Shown: one piece after another, positions 15,088 through 25,010 of the stretch
How positions within the stretch are numbered: position 1 is the first letter of the stretch
How the letters are laid out: every line of letters begins with the position of its first letter
Assembly (NCBI GenBank): GCA_020723965.1
Contig: DYHW01000003.1
Location: forward strand, 124,001-188,000
Direction of reading: 5' to 3'
Source of the DNA: Melioribacter sp.
GTDB taxonomy: Bacteria > Bacteroidota > Ignavibacteria > Ignavibacteriales > Melioribacteraceae
DNA: 64,000 bases
The notes under the pieces: generated by a model
Databases searched by the model: none
Told to the model about the DNA's origin: nothing
What the model saw: the letters and a program-made list of their open reading frames with translations, nothing else
Translations under genes and position numbers: made by a program

Positions 15088-17433
15088 CTACTTGAATTCA
15101 ACAATTGTAATTCCCTCGCCCCCGTATTCGATATTTGCAAAAAAATAATTTTTAATCGAGTGATTATTTCTAAGAATTCCATGAACAAGCTGCTTTAGTG
15201 CTCCAGTTCCTTTTCCGTGAAGAATTTCAACTCGATCAACTCCAATCATATTTGCATTATCTAAAAATTTTATTATCTCAAATTCTGCTTCATCGGCTCG
15301 TTTGCCTCTAATATCTAAGCGGAAATTTATCTGCCGGTTTTCAACATCATATTTTTTTTTAATAGTACTTTCTGCTTCCGACTTTTTCGAAGGTATAAGA
15401 TCGCTGAACTTAGTTTTTATTTTTAACGACCCGACTGAGATAACTGCTTTATCTTTTGAAAGATCTATCTCCTCGATAATACCGGCAGAGTTTGTATTTT
15501 TGATAAGAACATAATTTCCAACATATAATTTTTTTCTCTCAATATTTTCAACTTTTTTAGGAATTATTTTTTCAGCTTCTGTTTTTATCTGTTCTATTTT
15601 TTCTTTTTCGCTTTTGATCACTTCTTTCTTAGCTTGCGATTCGCGAATGTTCTTAATTGCATCTTCAATTTTCTTGTTAACATCTTTTAAGTAAAATTGT
15701 GCTTTTTCTTTTGCCTCTGAAAGTATTTCGGTCTTTTGCTTTTCTAACTTTTCAATTTTTTCTTGATAGAGATTTGTTAATCCTTTTAATCTTGTGTTCT
15801 CAATTTCCAATTTGTTCAACTGCTCTCGCAGTTCTTGAGACTTTTTTTCAAGACTAACAAGAAACTCTTCGATTTTTGTTTTATCCGTATCAAGAAATTT
15901 CTTAGACAGATTGATAAATTCATTTTCAAAACCGATGCGGTGAGCAACTTCAAAAGCATAGCTCGAACCCGGGATACCTTGGTTGAATCTATAAGTCGGT
16001 TTGAGCTCAAGAGAATCAAATTCCATTGAAGCGTTTTGAAAACCATTTAATTGATTTGCCATTATTTTCAAACTGCCGTGATGAGTAGTAGCCAAAACGT
16101 AGGAGCCTTTATCACGCAACGTTATCAACACACCAGCAGCAATTGCAGAACCTTCTGCCGGGTCAGTACCGGTTCCAATTTCATCTAACAATATTAACGT
16201 GTTATCATCAGCGCTTTCAATAATTTTTTTAATGTTTGTTAAGTGAGAACTGAAAGTACTTAGATCATCTTCTATCGATTGAGCATCGCCAATATCAACT
16301 AAGACATTTTCAAAGAAATGAAAATTGGAATCAGGGTCAGCCGGAATTGGAATTCCCGCCTGCGCAAGACAAACTAAAAGTCCCGTTGTTTTTAATGATA
16401 CTGTTTTCCCACCTGCATTAGGGCCAGTAATTAAAATTATCTTTTCAGTATCAATATTTAAGTTCATCGGAACAGTGTTTACATGCCCAATTCTTTTTAT
16501 CAAAATCGGATGACGCGCGTTGATAATAGTAAAAGGTTTTCGGTTATCAAATGTTGGATGCGCTCCTATTATTTCGATCGAATACTTTGCGCGTGCAAAA
16601 ATTGAATCTAGCATTGCAATTGCATTAAGAGAGTTTTTTAATTGAATACTATGCGCGCTTATTTTTTCGGTTAACATCTTTAATATTTTTTCTATTTCGC
16701 GTTTCTCTGCAAAACCAAGAGAAAGAATTTCGTTATTGAGTTCGAGCGTTTCTTCCGGTTCGATATAAACAGTAAGCCCGCTTGATGATTCAGAGTGGAC
16801 AAAACCGCGGACGTGCCGTTTGTGTTCTGCTTTAATTGGCAATACTATCCTGCCATCTCGTTGAGTTACAAATTCTTCTTGAACAAGATATGCATCACTT
16901 AACTGTCTTAAGAGCTTCTGAACAAGTTTTTGCAGCGATAATTCTTTTTCTCTAATTTCAATTCTAATCTCGCGCAGTTTTGTGCTTGCATTGTCTTTCA
17001 CTTCACCATTATCATCGAATATTTTACTAATGTGATGTTCAAAAACCTTATCTACAAATAGTTGGTCCAACAATACTTGAAGATATAATTCGGTGCTCTC
17101 TTTTTGTTTTAAAAATTGATATAGTTTACGCGATAGCTCTGCAAGTTTTAGCACATAAAGAATTTGTTGAGAAGTGAGAACCGCTCCTTCAATACAACTG
17201 CGCGATAAAGTTTCAGAAAGATCAGGCAAATATTCTAAAGGAGGATAGTCGTTTTTAATCAGAATTTCTTTTGCTTCATGAACTTGCAGGTTTTCTCGAA
17301 TAGCAACTTCTTCAAAATTAAAAGGGAGTAAATTTCTCACAAGAATTTTCCCGTTCTCTGTAGAACAATACTTTTCTACTGCCGCTATTACTTTGAAGTA
17401 TTCTAATTTTTCTAAAACGTCTTGTGGTATCAT
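15088..17433 (-). CDS. mutS2: Endonuclease MutS2
   Basis: A 781-residue MutS-family ATPase with a C-terminal Smr nuclease domain, associated with suppression of recombination and with rescue of collided ribosomes in other bacteria. The Walker A motif GPNAGGKT lies near residue 335, followed by Walker B LILLDEIGTGTDP and a long coiled coil (about 510-640). The Smr domain (about 700-781) contains LDIRGKRADEAE and HGKGTGALK. Mismatch-recognition domain I is absent, as expected for MutS2. It overlaps cvpA by 4 bases and is 5 bases from the biotin carboxylase gene. Confidence 0.96.
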   Translation of the reverse strand: MIPQDVLEKLEYFKVIAAVEKYCSTENGKILVRNLLPFNFEEVAIRENLQVHEAKEILIKNDYPPLEYLPDLSETLSRSCIEGAVLTSQQILYVLKLAELSRKLYQFLKQKESTELYLQVLLDQLFVDKVFEHHISKIFDDNGEVKDNASTKLREIRIEIREKELSLQKLVQKLLRQLSDAYLVQEEFVTQRDGRIVLPIKAEHKRHVRGFVHSESSSGLTVYIEPEETLELNNEILSLGFAEKREIEKILKMLTEKISAHSIQLKNSLNAIAMLDSIFARAKYSIEIIGAHPTFDNRKPFTIINARHPILIKRIGHVNTVPMNLNIDTEKIILITGPNAGGKTVSLKTTGLLVCLAQAGIPIPADPDSNFHFFENVLVDIGDAQSIEDDLSTFSSHLTNIKKIIESADDNTLILLDEIGTGTDPAEGSAIAAGVLITLRDKGSYVLATTHHGSLKIMANQLNGFQNASMEFDSLELKPTYRFNQGIPGSSYAFEVAHRIGFENEFINLSKKFLDTDKTKIEEFLVSLEKKSQELREQLNKLEIENTRLKGLTNLYQEKIEKLEKQKTEILSEAKEKAQFYLKDVNKKIEDAIKNIRESQAKKEVIKSEKEKIEQIKTEAEKIIPKKVENIERKKLYVGNYVLIKNTNSAGIIEEIDLSKDKAVISVGSLKIKTKFSDLIPSKKSEAESTIKKKYDVENRQINFRLDIRGKRADEAEFEIIKFLDNANMIGVDRVEILHGKGTGALKQLVHGILRNNHSIKNYFFANIEYGGEGITIVEFK

Positions 17434-17984
17434 TTCTTTAATTGCAGAGTATCAGTTTGTGAACCGGTGCCTATATCTTTATTTTCAATATATTCTTTTA
17501 TGAAGTCTGATGCTTTCGAACGGTGTCCAATTATAAGATCGATCGAGTTTGGAATAAGATCTAACACTTTGTTGTAAAAAAAAGAATTCTGCCTTTCATT
17601 CAAACCAGGAAAGCCGAAAATATTAAGGAATAAAAAAATTGCGCTCATAAAAAATATTATTTGTACAGAGCCAATTACTCCGCCTAAAAATTGATTGATG
17701 AAGCGATTCACTTTATCGAGCGGATGAACAATGCGTTTTATGATTGAAGCGATAAAAATAACGAATAGAAAAATTGCAATGCCTGCAATAAGTACCGAAA
17801 GATAGTCATCATTGTTAAAAAAAGGAGAAATATATTTACCAAGCAAGTCTGAAAATTCAAAAGCTAAAACAATACCTGCAATAAGACCAATCAAACCGAT
17901 AATTTTGCGCACTAGACCATCTTTGAAACCAAGAAGAAAACCGATCAATACAACAGCTAAAATAATATAATCTAAGTAATTCAA
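17430..17984 (-). CDS. CvpA-family membrane protein
   Basis: A 184-residue protein with four hydrophobic segments (about 3-20, 27-46, 62-84 and 100-125) and the CvpA N-terminus MNYLDYIILAVVLIGFLLGFKDGLVRK. The family is named for colicin V production in E. coli; its biochemical role is not established, and links to envelope homeostasis have been reported. The gene overlaps yqeY and mutS2 by 4 bases on each side, so the three form a translationally coupled unit. Confidence 0.85.
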   Translation of the reverse strand: MNYLDYIILAVVLIGFLLGFKDGLVRKIIGLIGLIAGIVLAFEFSDLLGKYISPFFNNDDYLSVLIAGIAIFLFVIFIASIIKRIVHPLDKVNRFINQFLGGVIGSVQIIFFMSAIFLFLNIFGFPGLNERQNSFFYNKVLDLIPNSIDLIIGHRSKASDFIKEYIENKDIGTGSQTDTLQLKK

Positions 17985-18433
17985 TTACCACTCAACAATT
18001 TTTCAACTATATCACGTACAACTTTCCCGTCCGCTTTTCCTTTCAAAGCTTTAGAGGCGGCGGGCATTAGTTTAGAAAAATCATCTTTAGTTTTGGCGTC
18101 AATTTCAGACGCTATCTTTTTTACTTCATCTAAAATTTCTTCTTTCGTAAGTTGTGGTGGTAAAAATTTTTCAATTATTTTTAATTCGGAATCTTCCTTT
18201 TCTGCGAGGTCGCTTCTATTTGCTGCTCTGTACTGCTCAGCAGCTTCTTTACGTTTTTTAGCGGCGCCGGTTAATATTTTTATGCTCTCCTCGTCGTTCA
18301 ATTCTTTACCAGAACCGCTCTTTTCAAATTCCAAAATTAAAGCGCGTATCGAACGAATCGTTTCCAGCCGAAGTTTATCACCGGATCTCATTGCATCTTT
18401 TAGTTCTTGGTTGATCTTCTCTCTTAGATTCAT
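17981..18433 (-). CDS. GatB/YqeY-domain protein
   Basis: A 150-residue helical protein with the YqeY pattern: LREKINQELKDAMRSGDKLRLETIRSIRALI at the start and a C-terminal tail-like domain ending GKADGKVVRDIVEKLLSG, which resembles the GatB C-terminal domain. YqeY may bind tRNA or modulate amidotransferase function, but its role is unproven. It begins after a terminator at 18449-18482, heads the yqeY-cvpA-mutS2 group and overlaps cvpA by 4 bases. Confidence 0.9.
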   Translation of the reverse strand: MNLREKINQELKDAMRSGDKLRLETIRSIRALILEFEKSGSGKELNDEESIKILTGAAKKRKEAAEQYRAANRSDLAEKEDSELKIIEKFLPPQLTKEEILDEVKKIASEIDAKTKDDFSKLMPAASKALKGKADGKVVRDIVEKLLSGN

Positions 18434-18448
18434 TAGATCCTCAAAAAA

Positions 18449-18482
18449 AAAAGGCAGGCCATTTCATAAATAACCTGCCTTT
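18449..18482 (-). terminator. Intrinsic terminator after the exbB-exbD-exbD operon
   Basis: AGGCAGG (18452-18458) pairs with CCTGCCT (18474-18480) across a 15-base loop. On the minus strand a run of ten T follows. It is placed just 3' of exbD (stop at 18503). Confidence 0.8.
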
Positions 18483-18502
18483 ACTGTTAAACTGAAAAAA
18501 AC

Positions 18503-18916
18503 TTATACTTTGAGCATTGAAGAATAGTTAATTCTTAAACAGGATGCTTTTCGTAACTCTTGCTGTATATCTGTTACAACTCCCATATCAGAGTTCTTAT
18601 CTATACGTAAAGAGACAATAACATTAGGCAGTTGAACTCTTTTTGCATACATAATTTTTTGAATCTGGTCTAATAAAACAATAGAATCATTCACCTGAAT
18701 TCTACCGTCTTTACCAACCCAAATATATGAGACTAATCTTTTGTTCTCGATCTTTTCAATTGCTTTAGCTTCAGGCAGTTTGAAACTAACAAGAACATCA
18801 ACTTCACGTAAAGTTGTTGTAACCATGAAGAATAACAAAAGCATAAAAACTATATCAGGCAGTGAAGCCGTTGGTATTTGCTGCTTTGTTGCAGCTCTTT
18901 TCTTTTGAAATTTCAT
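18503..18916 (-). CDS. exbD: ExbD/TolR-family biopolymer transport protein (second copy)
   Basis: A 137-residue single-pass inner-membrane protein: a short basic N-terminus, a membrane helix (about 20-40, SLPDIVFMLLLFFMVTTT) carrying the proton-relay Asp in PDIVFMLLLFF, then a periplasmic domain. With ExbB it converts proton flow into energy for TonB-dependent transport or Tol function. It lies 15 bases after the other ExbD gene. No TonB or TolA gene is in the window. Confidence 0.92.
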   Translation of the reverse strand: MKFQKKRAATKQQIPTASLPDIVFMLLLFFMVTTTLREVDVLVSFKLPEAKAIEKIENKRLVSYIWVGKDGRIQVNDSIVLLDQIQKIMYAKRVQLPNVIVSLRIDKNSDMGVVTDIQQELRKASCLRINYSSMLKV

Positions 18917-18931
18917 TCAATTTACCTCAGA

Positions 18932-19477
18932 TTACTTTTTAATTGTTTCAGGTTCTGCAATACTGATCGTTATAGGAATCTTCTCTTTGATCTCTTTCAT
19001 CTCATCGCTTTTATCACTAATATCAATCAATCTTTTTCCGTAACGATCTCTAGCATATTCTTCTCTAACTTGAAAATATGCTTCTTTAACCTGATCAAGC
19101 GCTTGAATATAGAGGTTGTAATTTGTTTTTCTATCCGTCTTTACTGAAACAACAAGCTTCTTATTAGCTGGTTCGTTAATTTTACTTATTATTCTTGGTT
19201 TTAATGTTTTTGAAATTTGCGGAATCGCAATGATCTCATTATTTAAGAGCACATCGCCATTTTCGTTGATCAAAAGAGCCGCCAAGCGGTCTTTAGAAAT
19301 TGGAACGGTCTTTTGTTCAGATGGCGGAACAAATTCCGGCAAAGTTAAACCAATACCTGTATCAACATCAATAACAGTCGATACAAGAAAGAATAATAAA
19401 AGCAAGAATGAGATATCTGCCATTGAGCTTGTAGGAATTACTGGTTCCGGCTTTTCTTTCTTTTTAATCTTAACCAT
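18932..19477 (-). CDS. exbD: ExbD/TolR-family biopolymer transport protein (first copy)
   Basis: A 181-residue ExbD-like protein with a Lys-rich N-terminus, the transmembrane segment SSMADISFLLLLFFLVSTVI carrying the conserved Asp, and a longer periplasmic domain than its neighbour (about 50-181, including VSVKTDRKTNYNLYIQALDQVKEAYF). Two unequal ExbD proteins downstream of one ExbB are common in Bacteroidota-type TonB systems; their distinct roles are not settled. Spacing is 36 bases to exbB and 15 to the second exbD. Confidence 0.92.
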   Translation of the reverse strand: MVKIKKKEKPEPVIPTSSMADISFLLLLFFLVSTVIDVDTGIGLTLPEFVPPSEQKTVPISKDRLAALLINENGDVLLNNEIIAIPQISKTLKPRIISKINEPANKKLVVSVKTDRKTNYNLYIQALDQVKEAYFQVREEYARDRYGKRLIDISDKSDEMKEIKEKIPITISIAEPETIKK

Positions 19478-19513
19478 GTTTTAGACTCAGAAAATTTTAG
19501 AATTATAAAAATA

Positions 19514-20200
19514 TTATTTCTTTTTCATTTCATAAAGCGTATCAATCAATTCGATTGAGCTTTCTTCCATATCAGCAATAATTCTATCAATTCTTGAAAC
19601 GAAGTAATTGTAGAAAACTTGAAGAAGCATAGCAACGATAAGACCAAAAAGAGTTGTCAGCAAAGCAACAGAAATACCGCCTGCAACAATTGAAGGAGAA
19701 ATTTGCGCAGCTTCTTTAATAGCATCGAAAGCTTGGATCATACCTTGTACGGTTCCGGTAAAACCTAACATCGGAGCAACAGATATAAATGTAGAAATCC
19801 AAATTAAACCTCTTTCCAAGAAACCCATCTCAATTGCGCCGTAAGCCATAATTGCTTTTTCAGAAGCTTCTAAACCTTCGTCAGCTCTTAATAAACCAGC
19901 ATGAAATACTGAAGCGATTGCTCCTCTAGAATTTTCGCAAAGTTTAATGGCTTCTGGAACGCCCCCTTTTTCTAAAGCTGCTTTCACCTGAAGTACGAAT
20001 TTTTTTGTGTTAACTGTAGCTCTTGTAAGCGCCCAAAATCTTTCAATGGTAAAACCAAGACCAAGTACTAAAGAGATAAGAATAGGCCACATGAAACCGC
20101 CGCCTTCAATAAACTTTTGCTGTAAATAGCTTATAAAGCTTTGTTCTTGAACTTGAGCTAAAACGAAGGATAAAAATCCAGTGATCTCTGTAATCTGCAT
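19514..20200 (-). CDS. exbB: MotA/TolQ/ExbB proton channel family protein
   Basis: I choose the ATG at 20200, giving 228 residues, because a perfect GGAGGT sits 8 bases upstream; a TTG three codons earlier lies on that site. The protein has three membrane segments (about 5-50, 125-150 and 170-195). The C-terminal pair contains GFTGTVQGMIQAFDAI and VAGGISVALLTTLFGLIVAM, the signature of ExbB/TolQ channels. With the ExbD proteins it forms a proton-driven motor in the inner membrane. A candidate promoter lies at 20274-20305. Confidence 0.94.
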   Translation of the reverse strand: MQITEITGFLSFVLAQVQEQSFISYLQQKFIEGGGFMWPILISLVLGLGFTIERFWALTRATVNTKKFVLQVKAALEKGGVPEAIKLCENSRGAIASVFHAGLLRADEGLEASEKAIMAYGAIEMGFLERGLIWISTFISVAPMLGFTGTVQGMIQAFDAIKEAAQISPSIVAGGISVALLTTLFGLIVAMLLQVFYNYFVSRIDRIIADMEESSIELIDTLYEMKKK

Positions 20201-20208
20201 GAGAGACA

Positions 20209-20214
20209 ACCTCC
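20209..20214 (-). promoter_or_regulatory. Ribosome-binding site fixing the exbB start
   Basis: GGAGGT on the minus strand, 8 bases from the ATG at 20200. It makes the upstream in-frame TTG unlikely. Confidence 0.85.
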
Positions 20215-20657
20215 AATATTATTTTAATTGATAAATAATTTCGAAATTTGACATTTTGTTCAAAATGAGTGTGCAAACATTAACTATTTGAGCAAAAAAA
20301 GTCAACTAATAATTTCATGTGCAACAAATTTCATAAAATTATACTGTAAATATAATATTATAACGGCAAATATGATAAGCTGATAGAAACAAAGATTAGT
20401 AGAATTCAAAATTGTCATATTAAAATAAGCTAATAGTAGCTATTGCTCATTCCAAGATCACGCCTATAAAGAAACTCTTATAAATTAACTGTAGATTAAA
20501 AAATTTATAACGAACATTGTAGTAAAAGGAAAAAACAAAGAAGAAAAACGGAAACGATTAGAAATTTTGTTATAATCAAATACAAAATTATTTTTTATTG
20601 TAGGCGGCTATTTAATTTAGCTCATCTCAATTTTAGTTATGATCTAAGAATAAAATT
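20215..20657. other. 443-base AT-rich intergenic region
   Basis: I find no plausible gene here. On the minus strand TTGAC (20301-20305), an 18-base spacer and TAATGTTTG (20274-20282) make a weak candidate promoter for exbB. I see no clear terminator after the prenyl synthase gene that ends at 20658 and no conserved RNA fold. Confidence 0.5.
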
Positions 20658-21638
20658 CTAATTTTTTCTTTCAATAACAAAATTTACAAGAGAATCTAGA
20701 GCAATCTTAGAATCTGACTTACCAAAAGATTGAAGATTATTTAATGCTTTTTGAGAATAATCAAGAGCAACTTTTTCGGCATAAAATATTCCGTCATATT
20801 TTTGGACGAACTTGATAACACTATTTACATCAACTTTTTTAGCGCCGCTTTTAATTGATTTTATTATTGATTTGGATTCTTCTGTTGGAGCAGTTTTGAG
20901 AGCAAAAATTAAAGGAAGGGTTAATTTTTTTTCTCTTATATCTCCGCCGAGCTGTTTACCAAATATTTTTTTAGTTCCAATGAAATCTAGTATATCATCA
21001 CGTATTTGAAAAGCAATGCCAAGATTTTCTCCAAATTCTTTCATAGCTTGAATTAGTGACGCATCATCTGTGGCTGCACGAGCGCCAATTTCACAACAGG
21101 TTGAAAATAATGATGCGGTTTTATCTGAAATAATTCTGAAATAAGTCTCCTCGTCATTATCAAGTTTTCTTGTTTTGCTTATTTGAAGAAGTTCTCCTTC
21201 GGACATCCGCTTCACAGTACTAGTTATGACACGGAGAAAGTCAAAATCAGTTCCATCAACTGCAAGCATCAACCCTTTAGCAAGAAGATAATCGCCCATT
21301 AAAACTGCCACTTTGTTTTTCCAAACATAGTTGATCGAAGGAAAACCACGCCTGGTTTCTGCGCTGTCAACAACATCATCATGAACTAATGTAGCTGTGT
21401 GAAGCAGTTCAACTAAAATTGCGCCTCGATAACTTCGATCGCTAATTCCGCCGCATACATTGCTTGCTAAAAGAACAAGTAAAGGACGAATCTTTTTTCC
21501 TTTTTGTTTGAGAATGTAGCGTGTAATTAAATCTACAAGCGCAATATTTGAACTCAACGATTTTTTGAAAAGTTCGTTAAACTGTTTGAGTTCAGATTCG
21601 ATCGGATGAGTAATTTCAGTAAGCGATTTTATATTCAA
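20658..21638 (-). CDS. Polyprenyl diphosphate synthase, probably long-chain
   Basis: A 326-residue all-trans prenyltransferase condensing allylic diphosphates with IPP. It carries GKKIRPLLVLLAS, first Asp-rich motif DDVVD in LLHTATLVHDDVVDSAETRRG and second motif FQIRDDILDF. The residue five before the first motif is Ala, small, as in long-chain (octaprenyl-like) synthases. A second synthase at 52898-53890 has Phe at that place. The product probably serves as menaquinone side-chain precursor, by inference. It overlaps tatC by 4 bases. Confidence 0.92.
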   Translation of the reverse strand: MNIKSLTEITHPIESELKQFNELFKKSLSSNIALVDLITRYILKQKGKKIRPLLVLLASNVCGGISDRSYRGAILVELLHTATLVHDDVVDSAETRRGFPSINYVWKNKVAVLMGDYLLAKGLMLAVDGTDFDFLRVITSTVKRMSEGELLQISKTRKLDNDEETYFRIISDKTASLFSTCCEIGARAATDDASLIQAMKEFGENLGIAFQIRDDILDFIGTKKIFGKQLGGDIREKKLTLPLIFALKTAPTEESKSIIKSIKSGAKKVDVNSVIKFVQKYDGIFYAEKVALDYSQKALNNLQSFGKSDSKIALDSLVNFVIERKN

Positions 21639-22390
21639 GATTTTTTTTGGAATATTTTTGATACCAAAATACTTATTTCATATAAGAAAACCAATGGAAT
21701 GGCAAGAAGCATTTGCGAAACAGGATCTGTTCCGGGAGTTAATATTGCAGAAAGAATTAAAATGGTTACAATTGCATGACGGCGGTATTTTCGCATCAAT
21801 GTTGGCGTCAAGATTCCGATTGTTGAGAGAAAAAATGAAAGCATAGGCAATTCAAAAACTAGTCCTGCGCCAAGTATAACACTGAGTATGACCGAAAAAT
21901 ATTCATCAATAGAAAAATTGTTTACAATAGCAGCAGATCCAAAACTGGCTGCAAATTTTAGTGTTAGCGGCAGCATTATAAAGTAGGCAAATATTACACC
22001 GCTTAAAAAACAAACTGAAGTAAATAGAACAATCCACTTAATATATTTTTTTTCTTTTTGACGCAGAGCAGGCGAAATAAATTTCCATACGTGATAAGCA
22101 ATATTTGGAAAACTCAATATCAATCCAATTATTAGCGCCACTTCGAAATAGAGGAAGAGTTGTCCGAAAGGTCTAAGGTTTTGCAGTTTAAAATTAGCAG
22201 TTTTTGCAGGAAGCAGCAGAACAGAATTGATAAAAAAATCTATAAAAATCCAAGCTATAATTGTCCCAACAACCAATCCGAGCAAAGAATAAATAATTCT
22301 CCACCTTAATTCTTCAAGGTGTTCGAGAAAAGTCATTTCGACTTCTTCTGGTTGAGAGTTTTCCGAAATAAATTTTTCTTCTGATGCCAC
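21635..22390 (-). CDS. tatC: Sec-independent protein translocase TatC
   Basis: A 251-residue inner-membrane protein with six hydrophobic segments, the core receptor of the twin-arginine pathway for folded proteins. The conserved cytoplasmic N-terminus TFLEHLEELRWRIIYSL is at about residues 20-36, and later KKYIKWIVLFTSVCFLSGVIFAYF and DPVSQMLLAIPL are seen. The chosen start is GTG, eight bases after the glyA stop; an internal ATG just before TFLEHL is the alternative. No tatA gene is in the window. Confidence 0.95.
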   Translation of the reverse strand: MASEEKFISENSQPEEVEMTFLEHLEELRWRIIYSLLGLVVGTIIAWIFIDFFINSVLLLPAKTANFKLQNLRPFGQLFLYFEVALIIGLILSFPNIAYHVWKFISPALRQKEKKYIKWIVLFTSVCFLSGVIFAYFIMLPLTLKFAASFGSAAIVNNFSIDEYFSVILSVILGAGLVFELPMLSFFLSTIGILTPTLMRKYRRHAIVTILILSAILTPGTDPVSQMLLAIPLVFLYEISILVSKIFQKKS

Positions 22391-22397
22391 GTGCTGA

Positions 22398-23699
22398 TCA
22401 GTTTGAAATTAGTTCTGGATAAAGGGGAAAATTCGAGCAGAGAGAGGCAACTTCTGCTTTAATTTGAGCAAGCGCCTGTTCTGTTTCAATATTTTTTATT
22501 GCACGATCGATAAATAAGGCTATCTGCTTCATTTCATTTTCTTTCATACCACGAGTAGTAACAGCAGGAGTACCGATTCTAATTCCACTAGTTACAAAAG
22601 GACTTTTAGTATCGAACGGAATCATATTTTTATTAACAGTGATACCAGCAAGTCCAAGTGCATTTTCGATTTTTTTGCCGCTGAGGTCTCTCTTTGAAAG
22701 ATCTACAAGCATCAAGTGGTTGTCTGTTCCGTTAGAAACAATTTCGTAACCAAGATTTATCAATTCATCTGCAAGGGTCTTTGCATTTTTAATGATCTGT
22801 TTTGCATAATCAACAAAGGAATCTTGAAGCGCTTCACCAAATGCAACTGCTTTTGCCATAATAACGTGCATCAATGGTCCGCCCTGAATCCCAGGCATAA
22901 CCATCCCGTCAAATATTTCGCTCATCAATTTTAAGCGGTCTCCTTTCAAAGTTTTTATACCGAAAGGATTTTCTTTGTCTTTCCCAATTAAAATAACTCC
23001 GCCGCGCGGACCGCGGAGTGTCTTGTGTGTTGTCGAAGTAACGACATCGCAATATGAAAAAGGATTATTTAACAGACCTTTTGCAATCAAACCGGCAGGA
23101 TGAGCCATATCCATCATAAGCAAAGCGCCAACTTTATCTGCAATCTCTCTGAACTTTGCGTAATCCCAATCGCGGGAATAAGCGCTTGCACCCATAACTA
23201 TCAATTTCGGCTTTTCTTTTTTTGCTAGTTCTTCTATTATGTTGTAATCAAGAAGTTTAGTTTCTTTATTCAAGGTGTAACCAATGGCACGATAGAGTTG
23301 ACCAGAAAAATTAACGGGCGAACCATGCGTTAAATGACCGCCGTGGTCCAAACTTAACCCAAGAATTGTATCGCCAGGTTTTAAGAGAGACATATAAACT
23401 GCCATATTGGCTTGAGAACCGCTATGAGGCTGTACATTAACGTACTCGGCACCAAATAGTTTTTTAAGACGATCACGTGCAAGATCTTCAGCCATATCAA
23501 CAAATTCGCAGCCGCCGTAATATCTTTTTGCGGGATATCCTTCTGCGTATTTATTAGTGAGTACCGAGCCGGCAGCGGCAAGAACCGAAAGACTTACAAA
23601 ATTTTCCGACGCGATCAATTCTAGGTGTGTTTCTTGTCTTTGTAGTTCAAGCTGAGCTACTTTAAAAACTTCTTTATCTGCATTTAAATAACTGAACAT
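22398..23699 (-). CDS. glyA: Serine hydroxymethyltransferase
   Basis: A 433-residue PLP enzyme converting serine and tetrahydrofolate to glycine and methylene-THF, the main one-carbon source. Seen are [19 protein letters not shown] at the N-terminus, [18 protein letters not shown], the PLP-lysine motif [13 protein letters not shown], and [15 protein letters not shown] near the C-terminus. The length is normal. It lies between the TPR gene (47 bases) and tatC (8 bases) in the long operon led by glgA. Confidence 0.98.
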   Translation of the reverse strand: MFSYLNADKEVFKVAQLELQRQETHLELIASENFVSLSVLAAAGSVLTNKYAEGYPAKRYYGGCEFVDMAEDLARDRLKKLFGAEYVNVQPHSGSQANMAVYMSLLKPGDTILGLSLDHGGHLTHGSPVNFSGQLYRAIGYTLNKETKLLDYNIIEELAKKEKPKLIVMGASAYSRDWDYAKFREIADKVGALLMMDMAHPAGLIAKGLLNNPFSYCDVVTSTTHKTLRGPRGGVILIGKDKENPFGIKTLKGDRLKLMSEIFDGMVMPGIQGGPLMHVIMAKAVAFGEALQDSFVDYAKQIIKNAKTLADELINLGYEIVSNGTDNHLMLVDLSKRDLSGKKIENALGLAGITVNKNMIPFDTKSPFVTSGIRIGTPAVTTRGMKENEMKQIALFIDRAIKNIETEQALAQIKAEVASLCSNFPLYPELISN

Positions 23700-23746
23700 G
23701 TTTTTCCAGCATTCTTGAAAAGATTAAGTAGAGATAATTTATCTAA

Positions 23747-24985
23747 CTAAGGAACTTGAACTGTTCTTGCAATCCAAGCGAAACAAGCGCCTTCAATTTT
23801 AATAGTATCTCCAGTTCTTAACTTTCTAAAGAAATAGTCCTCTTTTGTTGGAACTGAATTGACAAGAGCTTTAACTCTATCTGAGGCACTCGTAGCATAT
23901 TGCCCTCCTATAGTTGCTGCTTTGCGATAAGTATTAACAGCAAGCAAGTAAACGCACTTGGTCATAAAATCAAATTCACATCCGCGTGCTGCTTGTTCAT
24001 ATAATTGCGCTTCGATATAGTGAGGATAATCCCAATTAGGACTTAAGTTAACTGCTTTTTGTAAATAATTTCTCGAAACAGAAAGCTGCTCTATCTTCTT
24101 GTAGATGAGTGCAAGGTTGACATAGTTATCTCTATTATCCGGCTGTAGTGAAATTAACTTTTGATTCGCTTTGATTGCTTTATCATTATCATCTAATTTA
24201 TCGTAAACACTTGCTAGCTGTCTCCAATAGTTAAAAACATCGGGCGCTTTTTGGGTTAAGAATTCTAAAGCTGTTTTAGCTTGTTCAAAATCTTGGGCAC
24301 GTAAACATGTTGCTGCATATTTCCATGCTTTTTCTAAATTCGATTTATCCAGATCCCAAGATTTCTTTGTGATATCCACTAATTCTTCAATATTCTCAGC
24401 AATACCTTCCAGCTTTTGAACCCAAAGAGGATTATCTGGTTCTTGTTCAGAAAGTTTTGAATACAGGTCTAGAGCTTTTAATTTATAGTCATTGGAATCT
24501 GCAGCATTATTTATGTAAAGAACTCCTAGTCTATCGATATAGAAATTAGGCAAGTTTGCATCCTTGCTTATAGCTTCTTCAAAAAGCTTAATTATTCTAT
24601 CGTATGGAACTTCCTTCCAAGTTTCCCAAACATATGCTTTTCTTGCAAGAAAGTAACCGGCTAACATTGGTTCATATTTTACTGCTTTATCGTAAAAGTA
24701 GTTCATAGTATCTGCAATAGCTTTCTTTTCTTCTGCGGAAATTTTAGTGCTATCGTGCAAATACCAGAGAACATTTTCCATCTTTTGAAAGATTTTATAT
24801 TTCAAAAAAGGAGAAGGGTCTTGATTGATAACTTTCCATCCATATGGCAATGCGCTCTGATAATCTTTATTCTTTTGATATTCATTAAAAAGGCTAAAAT
24901 TTGCAGTAAGACTTTCTTGTGCATTTATTTTGTTAATCCCTACTATTAAGATGATTAAAGTAGAAATTCTTCTTAAGGTTGTCAC
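23747..24985 (-). CDS. Exported tetratricopeptide-repeat protein
   Basis: I use the GTG at 24985 (412 residues) because GGAG lies 6 bases upstream; a TTG four codons earlier is on the site itself. A signal peptide ends near NAQE. Several TPR units follow (for example YWRQLASVYDKLDDNDKAIKANQKLISLQPDN and NYVNLALIYKKIEQLSVSRNYLQKAV, split across neighbours), then a short C-terminal domain KLRTGDTIKIEGACFAWIARTVQVP. TPR proteins are scaffolds, so the partner is unknown. It follows an outer-membrane protein and a lipoprotein gene, suggesting an envelope role. Confidence 0.85.
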   Translation of the reverse strand: MTTLRRISTLIILIVGINKINAQESLTANFSLFNEYQKNKDYQSALPYGWKVINQDPSPFLKYKIFQKMENVLWYLHDSTKISAEEKKAIADTMNYFYDKAVKYEPMLAGYFLARKAYVWETWKEVPYDRIIKLFEEAISKDANLPNFYIDRLGVLYINNAADSNDYKLKALDLYSKLSEQEPDNPLWVQKLEGIAENIEELVDITKKSWDLDKSNLEKAWKYAATCLRAQDFEQAKTALEFLTQKAPDVFNYWRQLASVYDKLDDNDKAIKANQKLISLQPDNRDNYVNLALIYKKIEQLSVSRNYLQKAVNLSPNWDYPHYIEAQLYEQAARGCEFDFMTKCVYLLAVNTYRKAATIGGQYATSASDRVKALVNSVPTKEDYFFRKLRTGDTIKIEGACFAWIARTVQVP

Positions 24986-24991
24986 TATTAA

Positions 24992-24995
24992 CTCC
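24992..24995 (-). promoter_or_regulatory. Ribosome-binding site favouring the GTG start of the TPR gene
   Basis: GGAG on the minus strand with 6 bases to the GTG at 24983-24985. Confidence 0.6.
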
Positions 24996-25010
24996 AATGT
25001 TTAATAAATG